Origin: Corinectria fuckeliana
Taxonomy: Eukaryota > Ascomycota > Sordariomycetes > Hypocreales > Nectriaceae
NCBI GenBank assembly: GCA_019137255.1
Contig: WPDH01000171.1
Location: forward strand, 84,305 to 148,304
DNA length: 64,000 nucleotides
Direction of reading: 5' to 3'
This document shows positions 47,541 through 58,560 of the stretch, one piece after another. A program made the translations under genes and the position numbers. Under the pieces are notes generated by a model. That model was not told the origin of the DNA, searched no databases, and saw only the letters and a list, made by a program, of their open reading frames with translations. Position 1 is the first letter of the stretch, and every line of letters starts with the position of its first letter.

Positions 47541-48624
47541 ATGGTACAGTTCGTTACCATCAACGGTGCCAACTTGGCCTACGAGATTTGTGGTCCTGAA
47601 GATGCCCCTCTCATGATTACGCTCCATGGAGGTAGAGGAATGGGTGAGCATGAACACTTAGTCCCTGATATGAGGAAGAGCACGAAGCCAACGCCTGAAA
47701 AGGTGATCATAGGAAAGACTATGAGATTTACAGCCAGCTCGGCGATACACTCCGGGTTCTGTCGTTTGACTATCGTGGACATGGCCAGAGCTCGCGCACC
47801 AAGCCCTACTCGTTTGAGCAGATCGTCGACGACATTGACGAAATGAGGAAGCAATTCGCAGGGCCAGAGAAGCAGGTTATCGTTTGCGGCGGAAGCTTCG
47901 GCGGCTTCCTCGCCCAACACTATGCTATCAAGTATGCTCCGTCTGTTTCTCACCTGGTGCTTCGAGGCACGGCGCCCTCGCACCATCGTACGTTTTAAAC
48001 GCACTCAACCCGTATTTTTCACCACTTTAGTTGATCACTTGAGAAAACAGATGAAGAAGGTGCCATCAAAGTTTTGGAAGAGAGGATGAACAAGGCTCCG
48101 AACTTTTCAGTAGACATGCTGCGGAAGAAGGTATTTGGCGCTTACAAAGACGACGAAGAGTTCAAGCTCGTCCACTTCGCCATGTTGCCGCTGTATAGCG
48201 AAAACTACAATGCAGATTCCGGGCTGCGTGCTTGTCTAGACACTGTCTACGTGGCCGAATCACACAGTCAGATATAAACGACAAGCCTTCTTATAAGACA
48301 ATGATGCTGACACCTGAACGGACGATTTGTACTCTAAACAGGAAAAGTACTTTGACTACGTCGACAAGCTGGAAACCGTCACTGCGAAAACACTCGTCCT
48401 GGTCGGGGATCGCGACTGGATCTGCCCGATAGGTGAAGAATCTCCATTTCCTTTCGAGTATTTTCAACAGACAGCTGACGTACACTTACCTAGAAAATTC
48501 GAGAATCATTGCTGCAAAGATTCCCAACGCCAGGCTCTTCGTTGTCGAGGGCGCAAATCACGGTGTTCATGCTGAGCGGCCTGATCTTGTGCTGCCGGAA
48601 ATCAGGGCGCATGTCGGGGTCTAG
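47541..48624 (+). CDS. Alpha/beta hydrolase (proline iminopeptidase-like), one acceptor non-canonical
   Basis: Exons 47541-47643, 47703-47987, 48051-48266, 48322-48432 and 48494-48624 join in frame to 281 aa. Evidence: LHGGRGMG with the oxyanion region, SFDYRGHGQSS, nucleophile elbow CGGSFGG, acid in VGDRDWICP, and His in VEGANHGVHAE. Family and length fit proline iminopeptidase-like hydrolases. Three introns are canonical. The intron between VAESH and DLYSKQEKYF, however, has a donor and a good branch site (CTGAC, 48307-48311) but GG (48320-48321) where AG is required. Splicing at the next AG either breaks the frame or removes conserved residues. The gene is therefore either newly broken, uses a rare acceptor, or carries a sequence error. 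It is divergent from the 5-oxoprolinase. Confidence 0.7.
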
Positions 48625-49412
48625 ACTCGCATTGGATCCATTAGTAGTATTCAGGGCTTAATAGTTGAAGAGAATAGAACAAGACGGCGAGCTTAGCTGC
48701 CACGAGAATCCATGGCTGTGATGGCGGGAGGTGAATCAAAGCCACTACTGTTAGGAGTGGCAAGTGACGGGCACAAAGCTATCGAAATGGATGCTCAAAT
48801 TTCATCACCTCTCCAAATTGCTTGTTCTTAGTGACTGATAGTTCACATCGCACCAGTATACGTGCCTCGTATCTCAAGACCTATCAGGTATGGTGAGTCG
48901 TTCCGCAATTTAGCAAGCAAGCTAAACTATGACCTCGCCACGTTCCGTAGTCAGGACCTATTCTCTAACCGGTAAATCCTCCTTATGCTATGCATTCCCT
49001 ACACTTTGTAGGGATTTGACGGATTTCATCCGATGACAAGCTTCGAAAAACAGGCTAGAAGAGAAATAAATGGCGGTGATCCGATAATTCTGGAGCATTT
49101 GCACCTTGACCCTGGTCTTGATCGGAGCGATGCCGAATAATTACTGTTTTGGGAAGTTTCGTGCTCGCCCCTCCCAAGCACGATTCGATAACTTGGAAGC
49201 AGACTTGACGAACACTAGCATAACGAGATGCTGATAAGACGGGTGGTCTTCACGGTCAATGACACACGTTGAAGTCTTGTCTAGCGATATCTTCTGGTCC
49301 TCAATCCTTCATCGCCGACAGCAGTGGCTGCTCTCCCCAAATCGGGCATTGACTTATCTCGCCAGCTACAGGCTCTGTCGACTAGAGTCCTGCGGCTTTT
49401 GCCCCCTGAAAA
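48625..49412. other. Intergenic, nothing recognised
   Basis: About 790 bp. No supportable gene or repeat; presumably the terminator of the hydrolase and the promoter of the Dal5-type transporter. Confidence 0.5.
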
Positions 49413-51125
49413 ATGGCCCAAGCCAACGTCAATACCGATGCTGACGCCGTTGACACAGGGGTCTCTATGCAGTCCAAGCCGGCCCTGATCAGCGAGGAGG
49501 TCCATCATACCACGTCCGTCGCCGAGTCGGCCATCAGAAAAGACTCCACCACTCCGCCGCCACTTAAGCAGTCTACCATCTCCGGGTTCTTCCACTGGCA
49601 TGAACCGGGCACGTCTCGTGAGGAGAAGAAACTCATCTTCAAGCTCGACTGGTTTCTTCTGAGCTTCTCGTGCCTCACCTTTTTCGTCAAGCAGGTAAGG
49701 CGTCTGTTATGTCGCGTCGCTCGGTCACGAAGCTGAATGTTTTGTCAAGCTAGATCAAAACAACATTTCCAATGCCTATGTTTCGGGAATGGCCGAGGAG
49801 CTAGGCTTCGGTGCGGGAAATGAGCTGTCATGGATGAACACCTACTTCAGCATTGGTGAGTACTCGAGAAACCTCAAGCATTAGACAGCTTGCTGATAGA
49901 TTCTCAGGCACAATCATTGGTGGCACCTTTTCAAATTTGATGTTGACCATCGTCCGCCCTCGCTTCTGGCTCACCGGCTGCCTCTTCGCCTGGTCTTTGT
50001 TTGTTCTTTTTCTCTACAAGTGCAACCACGCCCACCAGTTTTACGTTCTCCGGTTCTTTATTGGCCTTTTCGAATCAGCTGCATGGCCGGGAGTCATGTA
50101 CTGCCTTGGTTCCTGGTATCGAAAGAGTGAGCTGGCCCGGCGCAGTGGGTTCTTTGTCATGAGCGGCGTTCTGGGACAGATGTTCAGCGGCTACCTGCAA
50201 GCGGCGCTCTTCAGTGGTATGCAGGGCAAGGGGGGTCTGTCAGCGTGGCGCTGGCTCTTCATCTTCGACTTCATACTCGCGATTCCCGTCGCCATCTACG
50301 GTGTTGTAAGTGTCCCTGCCCCCTCTGATGGCGTACATCTGAATGCTGACTGCTCAGATTTGCTTTCCCGATACTCCGCACACAACCCAAGCATTCTGGT
50401 TGACGGAATGGGAGAAACAGCGCTCCCGAGAGCGCATCGAAGAGGAGGGGCGCAAGCCTGTGGGGAAGATGGACTGGTCCGTCGTCCGCCGCATCTTTGG
50501 GTCCTGGCAAGTGTACGCCTTCACGGTAGGCTACTCGTTCTGGACTCTTACGTGCGGTTCCTACGCCATCCAGTACTTCACCTTGTATCTGAAGTCTACC
50601 GGCTGGTACACAGTCCCCGAGATCAACAACATTCCCACGTGCATCGGCGCTGTCAACTTCGTTTTCATGGTATCAACTGGCTACATCTCCGACAAAATCG
50701 GGAACCGCGGTCCTGTGTGCTTCGCCGTCGGCTCGCTGCTCACGTTCTGCTACGCTGTCCTCACCGCTTGGAGTGTGCCACACGAGTTGCGAATGGCTGC
50801 CTTCATTCTTCTCGGCTGCTATGGCTGCTACACGCCCCTCCTAGCGGGATGGACAAATGAGGCGTGCGGTGGCGACCAGCAGAAGCGGGCATTTATTCTG
50901 GGCTTTATGGTGTCGGTTGGTCAGGCTGTCGTCATTCCCTTCCAGCAGCTGCAGCTGCCCAGTGGACAAGCCCCTGAGTTCAAGGAAACTCATGGCTGGC
51001 CAAGCGCCCTAGCTTGGGTGATTGCGTTGACCATTTGGACCGGCGTCGGCATCCCGGCTGTGCAAAGGTGGAGGGAGAGCAAAACCAAAGTTGTGACTTC
51101 TGAGGAAGTGTTTGAGGAGTCATAA
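49413..51125 (+). CDS. MFS transporter, Dal5/Liz1 (anion:cation symporter) family
   Basis: Four exons (49413-49694, 49750-49855, 49908-50305, 50358-51125) encode 517 aa. After a 60-residue hydrophilic N-tail the sequence has EEKKLIFKLDWFLLSFSCLTFFVKQ joined to LDQNNISNAYVSGMAEELG. It then has FFIGLFESAAWPGVMYCLGSWY and ARRSGFFVMSGVLGQMFSGYL. These are the motifs of fungal allantoate/pantothenate-type permeases, with twelve predicted helices. The substrate is likely a small carboxylate or vitamin, carried inward at the plasma membrane. All introns are canonical. Together with the 5-oxoprolinase it suggests uptake of an acidic amide or lactam compound, which is an inference from context. Confidence 0.88.
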
Positions 51126-52540
51126 AGATCCACGGCCAGGAGAAAGTGACCAAGGGTCTCGATCTGGATGCTGGGCATATGCAGATTCATTTTAGCAATT
51201 TTCAGCTTAAGTCCTTGCGATAGCCCCGATTTATACAGTGAATATAGTGTAAGGCCTCGTTTTATGTACACGCAAGCGGGCGAACTAGCTTGGGTTTCGG
51301 TCTGACATCCAGATTACCTGACTTGAGACAAGCACTGCAAAAATAGAATGTACAAGGAACACAGTGCGACCTGAAGACGGAGCATGGTTCAGGCAATTCA
51401 GACAGTCCAGTGTTTTCTTTACAGCTTTCTTTTATCCCAAGCCTCGGCCGTAAGCGATTTGTATGAAGATCGCCCTAGTAGTAATTACTTCATTTCATAG
51501 AAGAACAGTCCAAGACTGTTTAAGCATGGATTCATTTTACGTTTGATCTACCTGTGTCAGTTATCCCGAGACAAGGGGGAAATGCCACAAGGATGGTAAG
51601 GCTTTCACAAAGAGCAATAGCCGCGGCGCATTTACTGCTTCTTTTCTGCAAGGTGTCTAGGCTCTTCCAATAATATCAACAGACGGCATAAGCGAGGAGA
51701 CGGACTGTGAGTGGTATTCCCGGGTAATGTGCGCCACCACATCAGACCAACTTATCATCTCATGATAATGCGCTACTGCAGGTGGTGTCCAGGGTGGCCT
51801 CTTTCGCTCCAATATATTTACCTACCTTTTGCGTATCCTACAAAGTAGGCTACAGATCTCGTGCGGGGTGATCTTGATGTAACCGAACTGGGTTGGTATA
51901 TACTGGATGTATTAAACCATCCACGCCTTGGTCAGCAATTGATAGTTTATTTTCTGTTCCTACTATACTTCGTGAAGCTCACACACCGTAGCGTGGTGGC
52001 GTTGTTTTGTCCTGTAGCTCTGAAAGAGGCTGGTAGTCTACATACTGCACTGCAGGTCGCTACCGTTACCCATGCAAGGGCGATATTGTTGGGCGTTCTC
52101 TCTGCAGGATACTGCACAATACGATGCTACGTGGTGGAAAAGGTGGGACTAATACGAGATTAGTCTACCACCTGCCTTCATCAGAATGATGTGATGGGCC
52201 AATAGTATAGGGCCATCAGCCGTGGTGACGTTGTTCTCGCTGAATCGGTGCGGTGGCTTCTGCACGATGAAGCAATTATGCCGGTGAGACTAGGTTACGG
52301 CTGACATTTTGCAATTTTCAACGGAACTCGGCATCTCGTCTGTACTGTACCTGACAGTGGCAATATCCACCAGTCTCGCTCTAGCCCAGACATTAATTAT
52401 ATGCATATCACCCTGCCAAGCCGAGTTGTATTTTCTCGTCTTACTTTCTTTCACAGTCGGTTTTCTACCATCACTCGTTTTCAGATAACCTTCTTCCCTT
52501 CGCTTGACGTTACGGAACTTTCGTGGATGCTGCAAGCAAG
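51126..52540. other. Intergenic, nothing recognised
   Basis: About 1.4 kb between the transporter and the chitin deacetylase. A 100-codon plus frame at 51,861-52,163 shows no family features. No RNA gene or repeat was recognised. Confidence 0.5.
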
Positions 52541-54325
52541 ATGAAGGTCATCACGCCAGCTGCCCTCGTTTCGCTTTCGGTCAAGGCCGGCATGGCCTAC
52601 TGGGTCCCAGCTATGGACGCTGGTTCTCTGTCACCGAGAAACGCTTTGCTGCAGCCGCGTGACAAAGGAACGGACTGTGGTGAAGGGTACGGCTCATGTG
52701 CTCCGGGTTCCTGCTGCTCCGAGAGCAATTGGTGTGGCACGACCGAGGATTACTGCGATGGATCTAGTTGCCAGCTGGACTATAGCGACTCTTGTGACAC
52801 CTTGTAAGACTGCCTCACGGTCTGCCCGAGAAACGCAGTGCAACGACTGACATGCGAGCCCAGCACTCGCCCTAGCGGAGCAAGCACGGAGGGCATTGCT
52901 CGTCCAAAGATTGGCAGCGCTCCCTATGGTGCGTTGAGACCCCGAGTCGTGTGGCTAATATCTTCAAGCAGTGTAGCTAACCTGCCCGTATTAGGCTCTA
53001 TCATAACGGAGTGTACAGAGTCCGGCGTGGTTGCCCTGGCCTTTGATGATGGCCCTTACAGTTACACCAGCGACATCCTAGATGTCCTAGAAGAATATGA
53101 CATCACGGCAACGTTTTTCATCACTGGCAACAACCTAGGTAAGGGCCAGATTGACGACTCGTCATTGGAATGGCCCGACTTGCTACAACGCATGTACTCG
53201 GCCGGCCATCATATGGCTCACCACACCTGGACGCACCGAGAGCTGGATGCCGTCAATAGCACGATTCAGCGCACTGAGATGATCTACAATGAGATGGCTT
53301 ACCGCAACATCTTCGGGTGGTTTCCTACTTACATGCGCCCCCCGTATCTAGAGTGCAGCTCGAGCACAGGCTGCCTCGACCTTATGGATGAGCTTGGCTA
53401 TCATGTCATCACCGCGAATCTCGACACCAAGGACTATGAAAACGACTCGCCAGACCTCATACAGACTTCTAAAGACAGGTTCTCGGCTGGCCTTTCGGAT
53501 ACGCCGTCGGACAACTCGTACATCATCCTAGCTCACGACGTGCACGACCAGACTGTCAAGAATCTTACGGCATATATGATCACCACGGCCCAGGACCGTG
53601 GCTACAAGCTTGTCACTGTTGGAGCTTGTCTCGGTGATCCCAAGGAGAACTGGTATCGCAGTGCTACAGAAGCTGACTGCTCCGCGACTGCCGATTGCAC
53701 CTCGGTCCCGGCCACCACCACCACCAAGAAGGCCAGTACCTCATCTACCAACACGGCTAGTTCCAGTTCGGCTACATCGACTGGTGTGACCATTTCCCCA
53801 AACCAGGAGTGTGGCGGTAGCAGTGGCTACACGTGCAAAGGATCTGCCTTTGGTAACTGCTGCTCCTTCTACGGGTACTGGTAAGTTGCTTTCTCATACC
53901 CCTATTCGGCGCTGTGTATGACCTCCAGCACTACCACGACTTTCCACCTCACCTACACCCTGGATTCAGCCTCGCTAACGATTGTGCTTTTCTTCTTCGT
54001 TCCAGTGGCAGCACTGACGCTTACTGCGGGACTGGCTGTGATGTCGACTTTGGCCAGTGCAACCCATCGTCAGGTAATATTACCGACACTACGAACGGGC
54101 TTTGCGGACCCTCGTACAAGTCCACGTGTATCAACTACGGTAGCAAGACCTGCTGCTCTGAATATGGCTACTGGTAAGCCTAGTCACTACATCGCATTCC
54201 GCGAGGCCCTTGTATCGTTCAAAAATTTATTACCAGCGTGTACTGACCATTACCGTCTCTATAGTGGTAGCGATGATTCTCATTGTGGCTCTGGCTGTCA
54301 AGAGGAGTACGGGACGTGTAGCTAA
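52541..54325 (+). CDS. Secreted chitin/polysaccharide deacetylase with three CBM18 modules
   Basis: Five exons (52541-52803, 52864-52928, 52995-53880, 54006-54173, 54265-54325) encode 480 aa. A hydrophobic N-terminus is followed by a CBM18 chitin-binding module (~46-85). The NodB deacetylase domain (~110-330) has all five motifs: AFDDGP (Asp127/128), HTWTH (His186/190), RPPY (224-227), LDTKDY and ILAHDVH. A Thr/Ser/Lys linker (~367-395) and two further CBM18 modules complete the protein. It should de-N-acetylate chitin oligomers in the wall or extracellular space, for wall remodelling or to hide chitin from hosts. Both C-terminal CBM18 modules are split by an intron at the same Cys codon (TG|T, phase 2). 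Confidence 0.92.
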
Positions 54326-55229
54326 AGTGACATTTTAACAGCAATGTTTAAATAGCTTGGCATCTAATTCTTCCCAAGAGCTCTATGGAAATTTATTTGC
54401 GCCGACGCTACAACTTTGAGTATCATCATAATTTCTCAAGATTCAGGTAGCAATATTAGTGGACGTATAGCTCATCAGGGTCTGTCGAGGCCTGTAGGCC
54501 TAGATATCTGGATATGGTCAAAGAGGGATCACTTTCTAAATTATACACAAAACTTTACCTAATCAATACATAAGAAAGAGGGTTTATCTTTACTGAGCAT
54601 TGAAAACATTGCTTGCATGTCGATTGGTTAAAAAGATTCGCCGGATAGGCCTACTCTGTAAGTGCTGTATGGTAACATTATCGGCACGTACTTAAAAGGG
54701 GGGGACGTTTTGCTTTGCAAGGCGCCATTTTCGGCTCGCGTAAAGACAAGGGAGTATTTGAATGGTCGAGGGCGCGCCTTGCTTGCCTGCCCATATTCTT
54801 AAAATAAGACAGATCAGTACGAAGCTTACACCAGTTGCACACGTCCATTCTGCTCCACCAACTCAAGCAAACTATCAATTTTGTGTACCCGGCCCTCGCA
54901 TACGCAGACGCAAGGGTGACAGGATGGGTAGGTCCCTGTCCTGTCAACCAATTGTCCAACGGCTTGTTCCACCCCTGAGCGACGTGTGGCACTCTCACGC
55001 CCGCAATTGGATTGGAGAGCTTCTAGCCTGTCGTGAATCTCACCCGCAATGACGGACGAGGAGCGGAGGCCTAACCGGAGTAGGAAATATGTTCCACCAC
55101 CAACTAGCTTCGTCATCCGCACGCAACCCGCTCGTTAGGTTAGTTATGCGGCTGACCAACCTTCTCACTGCCGTTGAATCTCCAACCCGGGCATCACAGT
55201 CTGTAACTAGCAGGCATTGGTCACTTACC
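54326..55229. other. Intergenic, nothing recognised
   Basis: About 900 bp. A plus frame runs into the next gene from 55,089, but its residues lack TF features. The downstream ATG at 55,230 is preferred. Confidence 0.5.
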
Positions 55230-56501
55230 ATGTTTCCCGGACGGATACGCCCGAGCGAAGACATGCATCGCAACGAGATCAAGGCCTGTGAGGCCTGCAA
55301 GTCGTCCAAGAGGAAATGCACCAAGCAGCTTCCCAGGTGTCGACGATGTGAGCTCCGAGGACTGCACTGCATTTACGAGACTCGGCCCCGGATGATCGTC
55401 TACCAGGCTGACGACAGCGCCGGTACCTTGTCGAGAGTGCAACAAGCTGACCATGACCAACAATCCCTTCGATATCCGCAATTTGATATGCTACCTGCCA
55501 TCGAGGTCTTCACAGTGGAACCGCAATTGGAGCTTCAGCTATCCTTGCTAAATAGTCCCACCTATCTATCCCTTGGCGACTTGAAATCGGCTTGGTTTCT
55601 TACCCCAGATGCCTGGAAGAACACCCCTATTGAAACTTCGAATCTCGCGCACATCTCCACCACTATGCTTCAAGGGCATCTTCACAAGACAAAAGAATGG
55701 CTGAGGGAATGGATCAATACTGGAAGAAATCCATTCATCCATTCCGAGATTTATAGAAAGAGCATGCCAGATTGCGTTAATGACGCCTTTATGGCTCTAT
55801 CGACATACCTGTCAAAGACAGACAAGACCACGGACATGGTCAATCGCATGATAGGAAAGAAAGCGGACGAGCTTGTTACTTTACAAACTATCCGAGAGCA
55901 CGGGAAAGATACACTCGACGATATCGGCCGGGTCCAATCTCTTTTCATCTACTGCATTATCCGTCTCTTGGATGGGGATCTCCGCCAACGCCAATTTGCG
56001 GAGCGACACCTTTCGATTCTGCATGACTGGACCAAGGAGATGCTCGTCAACGCCTCACAAGCCACCAGCGACGATACCCTCCTCTTCTGCAGCGCCCTCA
56101 CAAATTACAGTCCTCAGTTCGCCACAGAACCGTCAATCCCCTGTCAAGTCTCGTCCGAGCAGCTCCTCTGGCATGCATGGATCCTGTCCGGGTCTGTTCG
56201 CAGAACGTGGTCCATCTCCATGGGCATCCAGGCAGGCTATGAGCTGCTGAAGACGGGGAGCGGGCCCTGCTGCGGGGGTATACTGGTCACGACGAGGAAG
56301 GGCGTTTGGGACGCGGAGACGGCTCTTGCGTGGACCAAGATGTGTGTGGAGAGGAGCGTTGGATTTGTGCATAGAAACGAGACAGAAAGACTCATGGCTG
56401 AAATGAGAGCAGACGAGGTTGATGAGTTTACGCTAGCTCTGATGGAGATAGATGTTGGGCCGGAGAGGATGGGGAGATGGCGACATGGTAGCCAGGCTTG
56501 A
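55230..56501 (+). CDS. Zn2Cys6 transcription factor (short form)
   Basis: An intronless frame of 423 aa from MFPGRIRP; an in-frame ATG at 55,089 would add 47 residues and one at 55,263 would remove 11. The cluster is C20-x2-C23-x6-C30-x6-C37-x2-C40-x6-C47 (ACEACKSSKRKC, RCRRCELRGLHC). The rest has scattered helices (YSPQFATEPSIP, SEQLLWHAWILSGSVRRTW) as in small cluster-type regulators, without the full PF04082 region. It lies 357 bp upstream of an MDR oxidoreductase on the same strand, a possible target. Confidence 0.8.
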   Translation: MFPGRIRPSEDMHRNEIKACEACKSSKRKCTKQLPRCRRCELRGLHCIYETRPRMIVYQADDSAGTLSRVQQADHDQQSLRYPQFDMLPAIEVFTVEPQLELQLSLLNSPTYLSLGDLKSAWFLTPDAWKNTPIETSNLAHISTTMLQGHLHKTKEWLREWINTGRNPFIHSEIYRKSMPDCVNDAFMALSTYLSKTDKTTDMVNRMIGKKADELVTLQTIREHGKDTLDDIGRVQSLFIYCIIRLLDGDLRQRQFAERHLSILHDWTKEMLVNASQATSDDTLLFCSALTNYSPQFATEPSIPCQVSSEQLLWHAWILSGSVRRTWSISMGIQAGYELLKTGSGPCCGGILVTTRKGVWDAETALAWTKMCVERSVGFVHRNETERLMAEMRADEVDEFTLALMEIDVGPERMGRWRHGSQA

Positions 56502-56858
56502 GATGCACCGGGCAACATCTAGTGTCGGGATATTCCAAGAAAATACTAGAAACTCCCGGGGTAATACCAGCCTGCTCAAGCTTATAAATTCGTTAAATCG
56601 TAGTCCCACGCCACAACTCACCGCAGTACGCTTTGTTATCACACACTTCCGCACTCCGCAAGACGCCCGCTAGCTCCCGCTCAGCTCCCGCAGAGGACGT
56701 AACCACAGTCCGCCTACCAGGACGTATAAAAGACTCGAAAAGACAGCTATGATCTGAGAACTTGAAAGAAACAAACGCTGCTTCTAACACATCACTTCAA
56801 AGCTCACTACCTTCCTCCCACAGCAAATCATTCCGATCAGTCCCTCTTCTACGCAACA
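56502..56858 (+). promoter_or_regulatory. Promoter region with TATA box (56725-56732)
   Basis: TATAAAAG at 56725-56732 lies about 130 bp before the ATG at 56859. The 357-bp spacer contains several CCGC/CTCCCGC repeats near 56,665-56,700. Nothing else is recognised. Confidence 0.5.
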
Positions 56859-57984
56859 ATGGCCAGACAGTGGACTTTGACTAGCTAGGAGGGCTTTGAG
56901 ACGTCACTCAAATATGACGAGAACTTTCCAGTTCCCTCGGCTGACGAGCTCGGCCCGAACGAAGTGCTCGTCAAGCTGCACGCCGCCAGCCTCAATTACC
57001 GGGATCTTATCATCGTCGGCCCGGGAGTAAGTCGCTACTGTCCAGACATCCAAGATCAATGCTGACTCAAAGCAGGGCATCAACGGCCCCATCACTGCAC
57101 CTGTCGTCTCAGGATGCGACGGCGCTGGCACAGTAGAGGCAGTCGGCTCGTCAGTGAAGGACTTCAAGTCTGGAGATGGGGTTATTACCTACGCTGCCCC
57201 TAATGTCGTCGAGTCGGGCGGCGGAGATGCCCATGCGAGTATTGCAGATGTACCGGCCATGCTCGGACAAGGCACTGATGGGACACTGCGATCCAGGGGT
57301 ATTTTCTCTGAAGGCGCTCTTGTCCACGCTCCGGCATCGCTTGAGTGGCTCCCGGCGGCTACGCTGTCCATCACCTGGACCACGGCGTGGAACGTTCTCT
57401 TTGGCCTCGAGGGCAAGAAAGCAGGGCCGGGCACCCAAGTCCTGGTTCAAGGCACTGGCGGAGTGAGCATCGCCACCCTTCAACTTGCTGTAGCTGTGGG
57501 AGCAACCGTCGTGGCCACAACGTCGTCCGAAGACAAAGCAGCGAGGTTGAGGGCGCTCGGCGCGAAGCACGTCGTCAACTACCGCCTGAACGCTGATGGC
57601 TGGGGCAAAGAGGCGCGAGCTTTGACGCCGGATGAAAGAGGGTTCGACATAGTCGCTGACATTGGAGGCAACGAGACGCTCCCTCAATCTCTCGCCGCAG
57701 TGCGGGTGAATGGAGTCGTGTCGGTGGTTGGCGGCGTTGGAGATGCTGCTGCTGAGCAAGTCCCTCTGTTCGCGGTTCTCATGTCTACATGCATCGTTCG
57801 CGGCTTCCTCGGGGGCAGTCAAAGCCAGTTCAGAGAGCTCGTGCGCTTCATTGACGAGAGAAACGTCAAGCCTGCGGTCGACGACGTGGTTTTTGAGCTG
57901 GCGGATTCCAAGGATGCGTACAGACGACTGAAGGAGAAGAAGCATTTCTCCAAGGTCCTGATCAGAGTCGATCACCAAGTGTGA
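56859..57984 (+). pseudogene. MDR oxidoreductase (alcohol dehydrogenase-like), TAG at codon 10
   Basis: Two exons (56859-57026, 57076-57984; GTAAGT...GCAG intron) would give 358 codons. MARQWTLTS is followed by TAG (56886-56888) and then EGFETSLKYDENFPVPSADE, the normal N-terminal text of this family. CAG to TAG explains it. The rest is intact: ELGPNEVLVKLHAASLNYRD, SGCDGAGTVEAVG, VLVQGTGGVSIATLQLAV (nucleotide fold) and KDAYRRLKEKKHFSKVLI at the C-terminus. It is an NADPH-type zinc-alcohol-dehydrogenase-like reductase. No in-frame ATG near the break would rescue the GroES-like half. It is either a fresh pseudogene, a readthrough case or a sequence error. Confidence 0.75.
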
Positions 57985-58560
57985 TGCTAAGTAAGCTTGG
58001 AAACCTATTTGAGATAGCACCTGTAGGATAGACTGAAGCCTACATGGGTGAACACCTCTTTCCTGCCCTCGTCTCCCCATGAAATCCTATCATTTGTGCA
58101 ATCTACTATGGACCTACTCTTAGTTGGGCCTGATACATACATAGTGATGCTTGGAAGTGAGAATACTGTTCAGCTGTAGACGGTCCTGCCCATGTCTGGC
58201 AACACATTCCGTGAGAAACTTGATGAAGGTGATTGAACCATGCCTTTGGTTACACCGTTTCCTGTTTCACGATGATTAGATCGCTTGCCTGTAAGTCGAC
58301 GAGAGTGCTTTAGAAGAAGCTCACAGAATAGCGCTTTGATCTTCAGACCTGCGCGGTAAGGATTACAGGTCTGGGCCTTGTTTCCTTCGAGGTGTACGCC
58401 ATTTGGGCTCTTGTTAATGCGCTGGAAGGCACCACGATGCCCGTTCGAGCTAACCAGATGTAATGAATGAGGATCCTGTCGCGGTAGAGTATATATCGCA
58501 CAAAGTACAGATTTCTGCTGCCTGGGTTATCTATGCTGGTCACATATTGTACATTTGTGA
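57985..58560. other. Intergenic, right edge of the gene island
   Basis: About 575 bp of normal composition after the last gene. The composition then falls to RIP-like within about 60 bp at ~58,560. No gene or tRNA was recognised. Confidence 0.55.

Noticed and set aside
11860..57984. Reassignment of UAG to a sense codon, suggested by three in-frame TAGs
   Set aside because: Several genes here end naturally at TAG (for example 13179, 28973 and 48622), so general reassignment is unlikely. Mutation explains the cases.
57151..58080. 309-codon open frame antisense to the MDR oxidoreductase
   Set aside because: It mirrors the codon structure of the sense gene, has no domain signal and lacks a promoter of its own. 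It is a shadow frame.
11560..58560. Starship-type giant transposon carrying the gene island
   Set aside because: No tyrosine-recombinase (DUF3435) captain gene and no flanking terminal features were recognised in the window.
11560..58560. Secondary-metabolite biosynthetic cluster
   Set aside because: Oxidoreductases, MFS genes and Zn2Cys6 factors are present, but no PKS, NRPS, terpene cyclase or similar backbone gene is seen.
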